Shown here: one piece after another, positions 1 through 8,794 of the stretch
Position numbering within the stretch: position 1 is the stretch's first letter
Layout of the letters: each line of letters opens with the position of its first letter
Assembly: GCF_001542415.1 (NCBI RefSeq)
Contig: NZ_LNCU01000034.1
Coordinates: forward strand, 97,673-150,682
Reading direction: 5' to 3'
DNA: 53,010 nucleotides
Source of the DNA: Bradyrhizobium macuxiense
GTDB lineage: Bacteria; Pseudomonadota; Alphaproteobacteria; Rhizobiales; Xanthobacteraceae
Notes under the pieces: generated by a model
Databases searched by the model: none
Told to the model about the DNA's origin: nothing
Seen by the model: the letters and a program-made list of their open reading frames with translations, nothing else
Program-made: the position numbers and the translations under genes

Positions 1-901
1 CCGGCCACGCCCCGAGCGGACCATTCGCAGCAAAGGGTGCCACGTCGCGCAGGCCGGCCCAGATCGCGAGCGAGGCCTCGCCTTCGCGTTGATCGACCGT
101 CCCATAGGAGGACAGCGATTGGCTCAGCGAGGCCGCCCGGTGCGCCACGGAGGCTACAATGCCCTCGAGCCGGATCAGCGTCACCGGCTGCCCGGAGGCG
201 GCAAGCTCTGCGAGCGCGCCTGCCCCGCTCCGGAACGCTGACGTCGGCAGGTGTGCCGCACCAGAGACGTCGAAGGGCGAGCCGAGCGCCGCCGTCATTG
301 CCTTGTTGGCGGTGACGTCGTCGAGCCCGCGCAGCACAAGGGTGCGCTCGCTCTCCGGCTTCGGCATCACCTTCAGCGTCACCTCGGTCATGACCGCCAG
401 AGTGCCCCAGGAACCGGTGAGCAGCTTGCAAAGATCGTAGCCGGTGACGTTCTTCACCACCCGGCCGCCGGTCTTGAAGCTGTCGCCGAACCCGGACACC
501 GCATGCGCGCCGAGCAGATGGTCCCGGGCGCCGCCGGCCCTGATGCGGCGCGGACCGGCCAGCCCGGCGCCGATCATGCCGCCGATGGTCCCGGCCGCCG
601 GTGTTCCGAGCAGCAGTGACGTATCCACGGGCTCGAAGGCGAATTGCTGGTTCTTGGCGTCGATGAGCGATTGCACGTCGGCAAGCGGTGCGCCGACCTG
701 CACCGTGATGATCAGTTCGTTCGGCTCGTAGGAGGTGACGGCGTTCAGCGCCGACAGGTCGAGCACGGCATTGGTCGCCATCGGATGGCCGATGGCGCGC
801 TTCGAGCCATGACCGATGATCTCAAGCGGCTGCTCGCTGGCAATAGCCGCGCGCACCACTTCTTCGACGTCTTTGGCGTCTTTTACTTTGAGCGTGTCCA
901 C
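1..901 (-). CDS. glcE: Glycolate oxidase FAD-binding subunit GlcE (3' end beyond window)
   Basis: The frame runs off the left edge, so about 300 N-terminal residues are visible. They form a PCMH-type FAD-binding domain: a Gly-rich GTPAAGTIGG segment near residue 95, then the GRVVKNVTGYDLCKL segment typical of GlcE. GlcE joins GlcD and GlcF to oxidise glycolate to glyoxylate. The only plausible start is GTG at 901-899, because an in-frame TGA (937-935, also the stop of the upstream ArsR gene) lies 33 bases before it and no ATG intervenes. No clear ribosome binding site is visible. It lies in the same direction as, and just behind, the ArsR-type gene, so read-through from that gene is likely. 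glcF may lie beyond the edge; this is inference. Confidence 0.88.
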   Translation of the reverse strand, partial: MDTLKVKDAKDVEEVVRAAIASEQPLEIIGHGSKRAIGHPMATNAVLDLSALNAVTSYEPNELIITVQVGAPLADVQSLIDAKNQQFAFEPVDTSLLLGTPAAGTIGGMIGAGLAGPRRIRAGGARDHLLGAHAVSGFGDSFKTGGRVVKNVTGYDLCKLLTGSWGTLAVMTEVTLKVMPKPESERTLVLRGLDDVTANKAMTAALGSPFDVSGAAHLPTSAFRSGAGALAELAASGQPVTLIRLEGIVASVAHRAASLSQSLSSYGTVDQREGEASLAIWAGLRDVAPFAANGPLGAWP

Positions 902-914
902 GGTGTTAGCCGGT

Positions 915-928
915 AGCCAAATTTGGCT
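915..928. promoter_or_regulatory. 14-bp perfect palindrome between arsR-like gene and glcE
   Basis: AGCCAAATTTGGCT is perfectly self-complementary and lies 14 bases upstream of the GTG start of glcE, just after the ArsR-type stop codon. It could be an operator, or a hairpin over the glcE translation start. Function is inference only. Confidence 0.4.
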
Positions 929-934
929 CCGAAA

Positions 935-1624
935 TCAAATGCGCGCACCAAACAGAGTCCTGAATGCCGCAAGCCCGGCCTCGGTGATCTCGACCGAGCG
1001 GCCCTGCGGCCGGCGGCGGATCCAGTCCCGCTGAAACGCCAGCGCGGCGAGCGCGGCGCCTGCCCGCCCGGCGAGGTGCGGACGCCGCTCGCTCCAATCG
1101 AGACAGGGCCGGCACAGCACTCGCCGGTGCCGAGGCTGGGAACGCAAGTCGATGCCGAACTCGCCGAGAAACACTGTTCCTGCCGCGGTCAGCGCCCCGG
1201 CCTCCCGGTCCAGCTCGAGATAGCCGCGTTCCAGCATCGCCTCGGTGACGGCGACGCCGAGCTCGCCGGCCATGTGGTCGTAGCAGGTCCGGGCCCGCCG
1301 CATCTCTGCATCGATCCGCGGCTGCGGCCGGGACGGATGGGGATCGATCGCGGCAACCGTCATCATGCCTTCGAGCATCTGCGCGACCAGCGGAGTAGCC
1401 AGCCGATAGAGCCGGCGCGGACCGCGCCGCTCGACCTGGAGCAGCGCGCGCTCGACCAGTTTCGCCAGGTGCCAGCTCGCGGTCTGCGGCGTAATGCCGG
1501 CGACCCGTGCGAGCTCGCTCGCCGTCTGCGCGCGCCCGTCCATCAGCCGCGTCAGGATGCCGGCGCGGCCGGGATCGGCGATCAAGGCGGCGAGATCGGC
1601 AAGTTCTGGTGCGATGGTCTGCAT
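935..1624 (-). CDS. ArsR-family winged-helix transcriptional regulator
   Basis: 229 residues. The N-terminal 90 residues form an ArsR-type winged helix: a DPGRAGILTRLMDGR helix, the recognition-helix region ITPQTASWHLAKLVERALL, and a wing (RRGPRRLYRLA). The long C-terminal part carries a CRPCLDWSERRPHLAG segment seen in a non-metal subgroup of ArsR-like regulators; no classical CxCxxC metal box is present. ATG at 1624 has a GGAG site seven bases upstream. It is divergent from the monooxygenase gene at 1802 with a 16-bp palindrome in the 177-base gap, so autoregulation plus control of that gene is the simplest model. glcE follows 33 bases downstream on the same strand. The ligand is unknown. 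Confidence 0.85.
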   Translation of the reverse strand: MQTIAPELADLAALIADPGRAGILTRLMDGRAQTASELARVAGITPQTASWHLAKLVERALLQVERRGPRRLYRLATPLVAQMLEGMMTVAAIDPHPSRPQPRIDAEMRRARTCYDHMAGELGVAVTEAMLERGYLELDREAGALTAAGTVFLGEFGIDLRSQPRHRRVLCRPCLDWSERRPHLAGRAGAALAALAFQRDWIRRRPQGRSVEITEAGLAAFRTLFGARI

Positions 1625-1682
1625 GGCCGGCTCCGGCGGTTGGCAACCACGACGCTTGTCGCATGACTGCGCGCCATTACGC

Positions 1683-1698
1683 TTCGATCATGATCGAA
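1683..1698. promoter_or_regulatory. Putative ArsR operator (16-bp perfect palindrome)
   Basis: TTCGATCATGATCGAA is perfectly palindromic and lies in the divergent gap between the ArsR-type gene (start 1624) and the monooxygenase gene (start 1802). Position and symmetry fit a dimeric winged-helix regulator. Binding is inferred. Confidence 0.55.
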
Positions 1699-1801
1699 AT
1701 GTTCACGACATCGACAATTCGACCGCTGCCGAACTGAAATCGCAAGCCGGTCGGCTATCTCCGCGTTGCGGTTCGGCACCGCGCGACAGCTGGAGACGAT
1801 C

Positions 1802-2287
1802 ATGACGCGTTCGCACATCCCAACCACCACGGTGAGGTTCACCCGGCGATCGGCCATCGGCGCGTTCGCGGCGACCATGGCGATCGCCAACATCTCGCCG
1901 TGGGCCGTCTCGCAATCCCGATCGGAGCAAGGCAATGGAGGAAGACCAATGAAGCACTATGCGATGAGCACAAGGACGATCAGCGACGCCGTCAACACCG
2001 GCGGCCTGCTGGTGGTGGCGGAGTGGGAAGCAAAGGAAGGACAGGCCGACAAGGTCGCCGCGATCCTCGACAGCTTCCTGCCTGAGGCGCAGAAGGACCC
2101 CGGCGCCAAGCTGTTCCTGATCGGCCGCGGCAAGGACAACCCCGCGCAATTCCTGTTCTACGAATTGTTCCAGGATGAGGCGGCGCTGAAGGCACACCAG
2201 GACAGCGACTACTTCAAGACCTACATCGCGGGGCAAGCGCTGCCGCTGCTCGCGAAGCGCGAGCGCGCCCAATACGTCCTGATCTGA
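1802..2287 (+). CDS. Antibiotic-biosynthesis-monooxygenase (ABM) fold protein with Tat-like leader
   Basis: 161 residues from ATG 1802, which has GGAG six bases upstream. The C-terminal ~105 residues form an ABM/quinol-monooxygenase-type ferredoxin-like fold: LLVVAEWEAKEG, then the FLFYELFQDEAALKAHQDS segment and a C-terminal helix. Such proteins act on quinones or aromatics, often without a cofactor. The first ~38 residues contain a twin arginine, a hydrophobic stretch and a polar c-region, resembling a Tat signal. A second in-frame ATG at 1949 has a strong GGAGGAAG site (1937-1944) and would give a 112-residue leaderless ABM protein of the usual family length. Which start is used is unresolved. 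It is divergent from the ArsR-type gene and followed by a hydrolase. Confidence 0.75.
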   Translation: MTRSHIPTTTVRFTRRSAIGAFAATMAIANISPWAVSQSRSEQGNGGRPMKHYAMSTRTISDAVNTGGLLVVAEWEAKEGQADKVAAILDSFLPEAQKDPGAKLFLIGRGKDNPAQFLFYELFQDEAALKAHQDSDYFKTYIAGQALPLLAKRERAQYVLI

Positions 2288-2395
2288 ACGGCGCCGGCGT
2301 CGGTCGAAATCGCCGCCGGAAGCCACAGCCACACCGGTTGTCGGGATGTCCCGTCCCGACAATCCTCTCAGACAATCCAATCATTTGGTCTTTGC

Positions 2396-3415
2396 ATGAC
2401 AGATTATTCGGCCGCGACGAGGCTCGATCCTCGCGAACAGCATTTCCGCATCCCGGGACCACGCGACGGCCTGTCGCTCTTCCTGCGCTTCCTCGCCGGG
2501 AGCGGCAAGCACGATGCGCCGCGCCAGGCCGTTCTCTACGTCCACGGCGCGACCTTTCCGTCAGCCCTCTCGATCGCACATCGCTTCGACGGCAGGTCGT
2601 GGCGCGATGCCCTGAACGAAGCGGGGTTCGACGTCTGGGGATTGGACTTCTACGGCTTTGGTCACTCCGACCGTTATCCCGAGATGTCGCAACCCGCGGC
2701 CGACCATCCGCCGCTCTGTGTCGCAGCCGATGCCGCGGCACAACTCGAGGCCGCGGTCTGCTTCATTCTCGGTCACCAGAGCCTCGAAAAACTCTCGCTG
2801 ATTTCGCACTCCTGGGGTTCGATGCCCGCGGCGAAATTTGCAGGCGCCAACCCTGCCCTGGTCGACCGGCTGGTGCTGTTCGGCCCGATCAGCCGCCGCG
2901 AACCGCAGGGCTCGGCGACCGCGCCCACGTTCCCCGCCTGGCGCATCGTCACCATCGAGGATCAATGGAAGCGCTTCATCGAGGACGTGCCGCCGAGCGA
3001 GCCGCCGGTCCTCTCCCGCGCGCATTTCGAGGAATGGAGCCGATTCTATCTCGACAGCGATCCGGAGAGCCGCTCGCGCGATCGCGCCGGGGTCAAGACG
3101 CCGCTCGGCCCGTTCAGCGAGATCATGCAGGCGTGGCACGGCAAGCTTGCCTACGACCCGGCATTGGTGCGCTGCCCGGTTGCGATCGTCCGGGGCGAAT
3201 GGGACGGGCTGATGCTCGACGCTGACGCGAGATGGCTGTTCGACGCCTTCTCCAACGCGCCCGAGAAGCGCGACATCAAGATCTCGCGCGGCACTCACCT
3301 GATGCATCTGGAGACGATGCGCCACGCGCTCTGGCGCGAGAGCATCGGCTTTCTTCAAGGCGATCAGGTCGCGCCGGCAGCCGCGCGCAGGCGGACCCAG
3401 TACGGGCTGCGCTAG
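2396..3415 (+). CDS. Alpha/beta hydrolase
   Basis: 339 residues with a classical alpha/beta-hydrolase layout. There is an oxyanion-region VLYVHGATFPS motif near residue 48, a nucleophile elbow SHSWGS with Ser139, an acid candidate Asp in GEWDG, and the late His in RGTHLMHLE. No signal peptide is seen, so it is probably cytoplasmic. It follows the ABM-fold gene by 108 bases on the same strand and could be co-expressed under the ArsR-type regulator. The substrate cannot be told; an ester or lactone is typical of the family. A strong hairpin follows the stop. Confidence 0.82.
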   Translation: MTDYSAATRLDPREQHFRIPGPRDGLSLFLRFLAGSGKHDAPRQAVLYVHGATFPSALSIAHRFDGRSWRDALNEAGFDVWGLDFYGFGHSDRYPEMSQPAADHPPLCVAADAAAQLEAAVCFILGHQSLEKLSLISHSWGSMPAAKFAGANPALVDRLVLFGPISRREPQGSATAPTFPAWRIVTIEDQWKRFIEDVPPSEPPVLSRAHFEEWSRFYLDSDPESRSRDRAGVKTPLGPFSEIMQAWHGKLAYDPALVRCPVAIVRGEWDGLMLDADARWLFDAFSNAPEKRDIKISRGTHLMHLETMRHALWRESIGFLQGDQVAPAAARRRTQYGLR

Positions 3416-3425
3416 CTCTCGCACA

Positions 3426-3456
3426 CAGGAAGGGCTCGCACCGCGAGCCCTTCCTG
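3426..3456. terminator. Bidirectional terminator between hydrolase and glcD
   Basis: A 14-bp perfect stem (3426-3439 pairing with 3443-3456) with a three-base ACC loop lies in the 51-base gap between convergent stop codons at 3415 and 3467. It lacks a clean T-tract, but its position serves both genes. Confidence 0.7.
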
Positions 3457-3466
3457 CCGCGGAAGC

Positions 3467-4960
3467 CTAGAACCGCGGGATGTCCGGAAACGCCAGCCTG
3501 CCCGCATGCACATGCACGCGGCCGAGCTCGGCGCAGCGATGCAGGGTGGGGAACACCTTGCCGGGATTGAGCAGGCCCTGGGCGTCGAAGGCGCATTTCA
3601 GGCGCTGCTGCTGGTTGAGGTCGATCTCGGTGAACATCTCCGGCATCAGGTCGCGCTTCTCGATACCGACGCCGTGCTCGCCGGTGAGCACGCCGCCGAG
3701 CTCGACGCAGCAGCGCAGGATGTCGGCGCCGAACGCTTCGGCACGCTCGATCTCGCCGGCCTTGTTGGCATCGTAGAGGATCAGCGGATGCAGATTGCCG
3801 TCGCCGGCGTGAAACACGTTGGCGACGCCGAGCTGGTATTTCTCGGAGAGCTCGCGGATCCGCGCCAGCGCCTTCGGCAGTGCGCCGCGCGGAATCGTGC
3901 CGTCCATGCAGAGGTAGTCCGGCGAGATGCGCCCGACCGCCGGGAAGGCCGCCTTGCGGCCGGCCCAGAACAGATTGCGTTCGGCCTCGGAGGTCGAGAT
4001 CTGGCAAGACGTCGAGCCACAGCCCTGCGCGATCGCTTCCACCCGCTTGATCAACTCGTCGACCTCGACCGACGGACCGTCGAGCTCGATGATCAGCAGC
4101 GCCTCGACGTCAAGCGGATAGCCGGCATGGACGAAGGCTTCCGCCGCGTGGATCGCCGGCTTGTCCATCATCTCCATGCCGCCTGGGATGATGCCGGCGC
4201 CGATGATGGCGGCCACGCATTCGCCGGCGGCCTCGACCTCGGCGAAGCCGACCATCAGGGCGCGCGCCGTCTCCGGCTTCTGCAGGATGCGCACCGTGAT
4301 CTCGGTGATGACGCCGAGCAGCCCCTCGGAGCCGGTGATGATGCCCATCAAATCGTAGCCGGAATTCTCCGCCGACTTGCCACCGATGCGCAGGATCTCG
4401 CCGTTCATGAGCACGATCTCGCAGCCCAGCACGTTGTTGGTGGTCATGCCGTATTTCAGGCAGTGCACGCCGCCGGAATTCTCCGCGACATTGCCGCCGA
4501 TCGAGCAGGCGATCTGCGACGACGGATCGGGCGCGTAATAGAACCCGGCATGGGCCACCGCCTGGCTGATCGCCAGATTGGTGACGCCGGGCTCGGTGAC
4601 GACGACGCGGTTGTCGAAATCGATCTCGCGGATGCGCTTGAACTTGCCGAGGCCCAACAACACACCGTCGGAGAGCGGCAGCGCGCCGCCGGACAGTGAG
4701 GTGCCGGAGCCGCGCGGTACCACCTTGATGTCCTGCGCGTGGCAATATTTGAGCACACGTGCGACCTGCTCGGTGGTATCGGGCAGCACCACGACCATCG
4801 GCGGCTGCCGATAGGCGGTAAGCCCGTCCGATTCATAGGCCAGCATTTCAGCGGCGCTGTCGATCACGCCTTCGCCAGGGACGATTGCGCGCAGGGCCGC
4901 CACGATTTCGCCGCGACGCTTGAGGACGGCCTCATCGGCCGCCGGCATCATGATGGACAT
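3467..4960 (-). CDS. glcD: Glycolate oxidase subunit GlcD (FAD-linked oxidase)
   Basis: 497 residues, the usual GlcD length. The N-terminal half is a PCMH FAD-binding domain with VVPRGSGTSLSGGALP near residue 80 and SIGGNVAENSGG near residue 150. The C-terminal half is the FAD-linked oxidase domain, with the FHAGDGNLHP segment and GEHGVGIEKRD near residue 430. It is the catalytic subunit oxidising glycolate (or D-lactate-like 2-hydroxyacids) to the 2-oxoacid. ATG at 4960 has GGAGGAA seven bases upstream. Its usual partner glcE lies 2.6 kb further on the same strand, behind three intervening genes, and a strong terminator follows glcD, so the two are probably transcribed separately. Confidence 0.92.
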   Translation of the reverse strand: MSIMMPAADEAVLKRRGEIVAALRAIVPGEGVIDSAAEMLAYESDGLTAYRQPPMVVVLPDTTEQVARVLKYCHAQDIKVVPRGSGTSLSGGALPLSDGVLLGLGKFKRIREIDFDNRVVVTEPGVTNLAISQAVAHAGFYYAPDPSSQIACSIGGNVAENSGGVHCLKYGMTTNNVLGCEIVLMNGEILRIGGKSAENSGYDLMGIITGSEGLLGVITEITVRILQKPETARALMVGFAEVEAAGECVAAIIGAGIIPGGMEMMDKPAIHAAEAFVHAGYPLDVEALLIIELDGPSVEVDELIKRVEAIAQGCGSTSCQISTSEAERNLFWAGRKAAFPAVGRISPDYLCMDGTIPRGALPKALARIRELSEKYQLGVANVFHAGDGNLHPLILYDANKAGEIERAEAFGADILRCCVELGGVLTGEHGVGIEKRDLMPEMFTEIDLNQQQRLKCAFDAQGLLNPGKVFPTLHRCAELGRVHVHAGRLAFPDIPRF

Positions 4961-5191
4961 CGATATTCCTCCGGGCCTCGCCCTTTCCCGATTTGTTACG
5001 ACAAATCAAGCACGTCTGCACCTGTTTCAGCGACCCGGCCTAAGGTCGGATTGCCCTCACCCGCAATCGCGAGTTCTCTCTGAGACAAGCGGGCGGCCAC
5101 GAAACCTGTCAAAGTTTCGTGGCTTGTCCGACGCAAGGCGGCCATGCCACAAACGATTCACTACCTCCCGGGACGAAACGAAGAGCACCCC

Positions 5192-5587
5192 ATGAAGATA
5201 CTGACCTTGAGCGCGCTGGCGGTCGTCACATCGCTGGCTTTCGCATCCTCCGCGTCGGCGCAGGATGCCGCTGCCGGCAAGACCTCGTTCAACAAGTGCC
5301 TAGCCTGCCATTCGATCGGCGAAGGCGCCAAGAACAAGGTCGGCCCCGAGCTCAACGGCCTGGACGGCCGCCATTCCGGCTCCGCGCCGGACTACAATTA
5401 TTCGGACGCCAACAAGAATTCCGGCATCACCTGGAACAAGGAACAGTTCCTCGAATACATCAAGGATCCGAAAGCCAAGATCCCCGGCACCAAGATGGCC
5501 TTCGCAGGTATCAAGAACGAAACCGAAGCCCAGAACGTCTGGGCCTACATTTCGTCCTTCGACAAGGACGGCAAGCAGAAGAAGTAG
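5192..5587 (+). CDS. Periplasmic class I cytochrome c (c2/c550 type)
   Basis: 131 residues. An N-terminal signal peptide ends near ASAQ (residues 1-23). A single haem motif CLACH follows, with KVGPELNGLDGR behind it and the probable axial Met in GTKMAFAG toward the C-terminus. This is a soluble periplasmic electron carrier. ATG 5192 is chosen because it starts the signal peptide; longer upstream in-frame codons look non-coding. It is divergent from glcD across a 231-base gap. A hairpin terminator follows. Confidence 0.9.
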   Translation: MKILTLSALAVVTSLAFASSASAQDAAAGKTSFNKCLACHSIGEGAKNKVGPELNGLDGRHSGSAPDYNYSDANKNSGITWNKEQFLEYIKDPKAKIPGTKMAFAGIKNETEAQNVWAYISSFDKDGKQKK

Positions 5588-5602
5588 CCGCACAACGGCT
5601 GC

Positions 5603-5635
5603 GTCCGCCCCGGCACAGGCGTCGGGGCGGACTTT
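5603..5635 (+). terminator. Rho-independent terminator after cytochrome c gene
   Basis: A perfect 10-bp GC-rich stem (5603-5612 with 5623-5632) and a 10-base loop, followed by TTT, begins 16 bases after the cytochrome stop. It also sits just beyond the stop of the convergent TPP enzyme. Confidence 0.75.
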
Positions 5636-5644
5636 GCTGCGTGC

Positions 5645-7381
5645 TCAACGCGGCAACAGGTTGGTCTTGGCCAGATCAACCACCTCGTCGCCACGGCCGC
5701 TCATCACAGCGCGCAACACCCACAGGCTGAAGCCCTTGACCTGCTCCAGCGTGATGGTCGGCGGCATCGACAATTCCTGCGTCGCGGTCACGACATCGAG
5801 CACGGCCGGGCCGTTATGTGCCAGCACATCGCGGACCGCACCCTCGAGCTCGCCGGGGTCTTCGACCCTAACGCCGTGAATGCCCATGGCGCGGGCCATT
5901 GCCGCGAAATCGGGGTTCTTGAGATCGACGCCGGTCTCGATGAATCCGGCGGCCTTCATCTCCAGCGCCACGAAGCCGAGCACGCTGTTGTTGAAGATCA
6001 CGACCTTCACCGGCAGCTTCATCTGCGTCAGCGTGATGAGATCGCCCATCAGCATCGCGAAGCCGCCGTCGCCGGACATCGACACTACCTGCCGGCCGGG
6101 CTGTGCCGCCTGCACGCCGATCGCCTGCGCCATCGCATTGGCCATCGAGCCGTGCACCAGCGAGCCGATCAGGCGGCGCCGGCCGTTCATCTTGAGATAG
6201 CGCGCGGACCAGATCGTCGGGGTGCCGACATCGGCGGTGAACACGGCGTCCTCGGAGGCATGCTCGCTGAGCAGGCGCGCAAGGTATTGCGGATGGATCG
6301 GTTTCTGGCCCGGCCTGCCGCGGGCGAGATCGTCAAGGCCCGCGCGGACGTCCTTGTAATGCGCCATGGCGGCGTCGAGATGCTTGCGGTCAGTCTTGAC
6401 GGTGAGCTTCGGCAATAGCGCGGCGATGGTTTCATTGACGTCGCCGACGATGCCGAGATCGAGCTTGCAGCGGCGGCCGAGATTTTCCGGGCGGATATCG
6501 ACCTGCGCGATGCTGACGTCGGTCGGGAAGAATTGCTTGTAGGGAAAATCGGTCCCAAGCATCAGCAGCACGTCGCAGCCGTGCATGGCGGCATAGCCCG
6601 AAGAGAAGCCGATGAAGCCGGTCATGCCGACGTCGTAGGGATTGTCGTATTCGATATATTCCTTGCCGCCGAGCGCGTGCACGATCGGGCTCTTCAGCGC
6701 CTCCGCAAGCTTCATCAGATTGTCATGTGCGCCGGCGCAGCCGCGGCCACAGAACAGCGTGACCCGTCTCGCGCCATTGAGAAGATTGACCAGCGCCGTC
6801 AATTCGGACTCGGCGGGGCGCACGACCGGCGCCGGCGGCAAGAGGCCGCTGTTCGGCGAGATGTTGCGTTTCGGCGCGGACTTGAATGCAACATCACCCG
6901 GCAGCACCAGCACGGCGACGCCACGCTTGCCGACCGCGGCTCGGATCGCGTTCTCCAGCATGTAGGGCAGCTGCGACGGATCGGACACCAGTTCGCAATA
7001 ATGGCTGCATTCGCGGAATAGATCCTGCGGATGGGTCTCCTGGAAATAGCCGCCGCCGATCTCGGCGGATGGAATCTGCGCGGCCAGCGCCAGCACCGGG
7101 GTGCGGCTGCGATGCGCGTCGAACAGGCCGTTGATGAGATGGAGATTGCCCGGGCCACACGAGCCTGCGCAAACCGCGAGCTCGCCGGTGATCTGCGACT
7201 CGCCGGCCGCGGCGAAGGCAGCGACCTCCTCATGCCGCACATGCAGCCAGTCGACCGTGCCGCGCTTGCGCAAGGCCTCGGTGAGCCCGTTGAGGCTGTC
7301 GCCGACGATGCCGTAAATGCGCTTCACGCCAGCCTGGGCAAGTGTCTCGGCGATGAGGTCGGCGACGTTGTCGATGCGCAT
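5645..7381 (-). CDS. Thiamine-pyrophosphate-requiring enzyme, pyruvate oxidase/dehydrogenase (PoxB) type
   Basis: 578 residues, the length of PoxB-type enzymes. The order is an N-terminal TPP pyrimidine-binding domain (with [14 protein letters not shown] carrying the catalytic Glu near residue 51), a central domain, and a C-terminal TPP-binding domain with SGDGGFAML and a downstream FNNSVLGF metal/TPP motif. Ubiquinone-linked PoxB decarboxylates pyruvate to acetate at the membrane. Acetolactate synthase and related TPP enzymes share this fold, so the exact substrate is less certain. A hydrolase gene lies 113 bases upstream on the same strand. AAAGGA lies upstream of ATG 7381. Confidence 0.83.
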   Translation of the reverse strand: MRIDNVADLIAETLAQAGVKRIYGIVGDSLNGLTEALRKRGTVDWLHVRHEEVAAFAAAGESQITGELAVCAGSCGPGNLHLINGLFDAHRSRTPVLALAAQIPSAEIGGGYFQETHPQDLFRECSHYCELVSDPSQLPYMLENAIRAAVGKRGVAVLVLPGDVAFKSAPKRNISPNSGLLPPAPVVRPAESELTALVNLLNGARRVTLFCGRGCAGAHDNLMKLAEALKSPIVHALGGKEYIEYDNPYDVGMTGFIGFSSGYAAMHGCDVLLMLGTDFPYKQFFPTDVSIAQVDIRPENLGRRCKLDLGIVGDVNETIAALLPKLTVKTDRKHLDAAMAHYKDVRAGLDDLARGRPGQKPIHPQYLARLLSEHASEDAVFTADVGTPTIWSARYLKMNGRRRLIGSLVHGSMANAMAQAIGVQAAQPGRQVVSMSGDGGFAMLMGDLITLTQMKLPVKVVIFNNSVLGFVALEMKAAGFIETGVDLKNPDFAAMARAMGIHGVRVEDPGELEGAVRDVLAHNGPAVLDVVTATQELSMPPTITLEQVKGFSLWVLRAVMSGRGDEVVDLAKTNLLPR

Positions 7382-7494
7382 GAGATAGGTCCTTTGATGA
7401 GATCGCGTCCACCATGATGTTCGGCGCCATGCGGCCGCGCAAGCCTTGCCGGATCACATTCGCGCGGCGCGAAGGTGTAGCCGGCCGCAGGCGG

Positions 7495-8460
7495 CTATTG
7501 TGCCGCCACCGCGTGCTGCGCCATCCGGTCGGCCATCGCCTCGATCTCGGACATCACGAGATCGGTTGCCGCGTGCTGCACCATGTGACCGACGCCCGGC
7601 AACACGATCAGCCTGGCGTCAGGCGCCGTGGCCGCGAGCGGGCGCGAGTGGATGTGGGTATAGACAGTCTTGTCGGCATCGCCGGAGATGATGGTGATCG
7701 GCGCCTTGATCTCGGCGTAGCGCGGCGCCTGTTCAACAACAGCCGCTTTCAATGTCACGAGGTCGCGCGCATTGGCGATGAACTCGCGCGGACGCAACAG
7801 CAACGGCGTCGCGCTGTCGCGGACGAAATGATCGGACATCGCCTGCGGCGCGAAGACGCCGCGCGCGCTGGCTGCAGTTACCACACACCCAAGCGGTAGC
7901 GTGATCGTGTGGGCGAGCAGCGGTCCGATCAGCGGCGTCGAGATCACCTCATTGTAGCGTCCGACGCCACCGCGCCACGGATAGGCAACGGGAGCGAGCA
8001 GCACGAGACCGGTGACCCGGTCCGGGTGATCCAGCGCCATGCGCAGGCCGAGCGCACCGGCCCAGGAATGCGCCACCACGATCGCGCGGTCGACGCCAAG
8101 CTTCGCCAGCGCGTCCATGACCATCCGGCCCTGGATCGCGGGCGTCGAATCCGCGACACGGTCGCGCGTGCTCCAGCCATGACCCGGCCGGTCGATCAGG
8201 ATCACCCGACGGGTCCTGGCGAGCCTGTCGCCCAGCGGTTGCTGCATCGCGCGAAGATTGGAGCTTGCGCCGTGCAGCATCACCACCGGCGGCCCCGCAG
8301 CATCGCGCGGGCCGAGCTCGACGATATGCAGCGCAGCACCCGAAACCGCGATCATGCGGCCGCGAGGCGGAAAGGCGCGCTGGATCAACCGCACGCCAGC
8401 TTGCGTCGCCAGCGCCAGCCCGAGCCCTGCCACCGCCAGCACGGCGATCACTGTCAGCAT
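7495..8460 (-). CDS. Membrane-anchored alpha/beta hydrolase
   Basis: 321 residues. Residues 3-20 form one hydrophobic helix that may anchor the enzyme or act as an uncleaved signal. The hydrolase domain follows: VVMLHGASSN (oxyanion region), the AHSWAG nucleophile elbow, an Asp in SGDADKTV and a His in GVGHMVQ. Family members hydrolyse esters, lactones or C-C bonds; the substrate is not deducible. No clear ribosome site precedes ATG 8460. It could be co-transcribed with the downstream TPP enzyme. Confidence 0.8.
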   Translation of the reverse strand: MLTVIAVLAVAGLGLALATQAGVRLIQRAFPPRGRMIAVSGAALHIVELGPRDAAGPPVVMLHGASSNLRAMQQPLGDRLARTRRVILIDRPGHGWSTRDRVADSTPAIQGRMVMDALAKLGVDRAIVVAHSWAGALGLRMALDHPDRVTGLVLLAPVAYPWRGGVGRYNEVISTPLIGPLLAHTITLPLGCVVTAASARGVFAPQAMSDHFVRDSATPLLLRPREFIANARDLVTLKAAVVEQAPRYAEIKAPITIISGDADKTVYTHIHSRPLAATAPDARLIVLPGVGHMVQHAATDLVMSEIEAMADRMAQHAVAAQ

Positions 8461-8794
8461 GGAGACGATCCGGAAGCGCGGCCAGGATTTGCGGCGAAGC
8501 CACGACCAGACGTCGCAACGCGTCGGGTTCTAATCTTGTGCGCGTATGCTCTTGTTCGGACTGCCAATTGTCGCGTGTTCCGGACCATGCCCGCGCACGG
8601 TTGTCCACAATGCGCCCAGCCTGTGGATAGCGGGTTCATACCCGCGTCATTAGTCATTTCATACATTGCCGGTGGCAATTTCGCCACCAGATGCAAGGCT
8701 ACATCCAAACCGGATCGCTTCCTGGCTTGTGCCCAACATTCACAGGAACCAGCGTCCACACGACGAGTTCAACGGGAATAATCGGAGGAGTATC
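8461..8794. other. 334-base divergent intergenic region
   Basis: This gap separates the minus-strand hydrolase from the plus-strand 58-residue gene. It holds two DnaA-box-like nonamers in opposite orientation (TTGTCCACA at 8601-8609; TGTGGATAG at 8622-8630, each one base off consensus) and a 6-bp stem (8671-8676 with 8683-8688). I see no gene in it. Confidence 0.5.

Noticed and set aside
8601..8630. Replication origin suggested by two DnaA-like boxes
   Set aside because: Only two imperfect boxes, no AT-rich unwinding region, and no dnaA, parAB or repABC genes nearby. Kept only as a low-interest finding.
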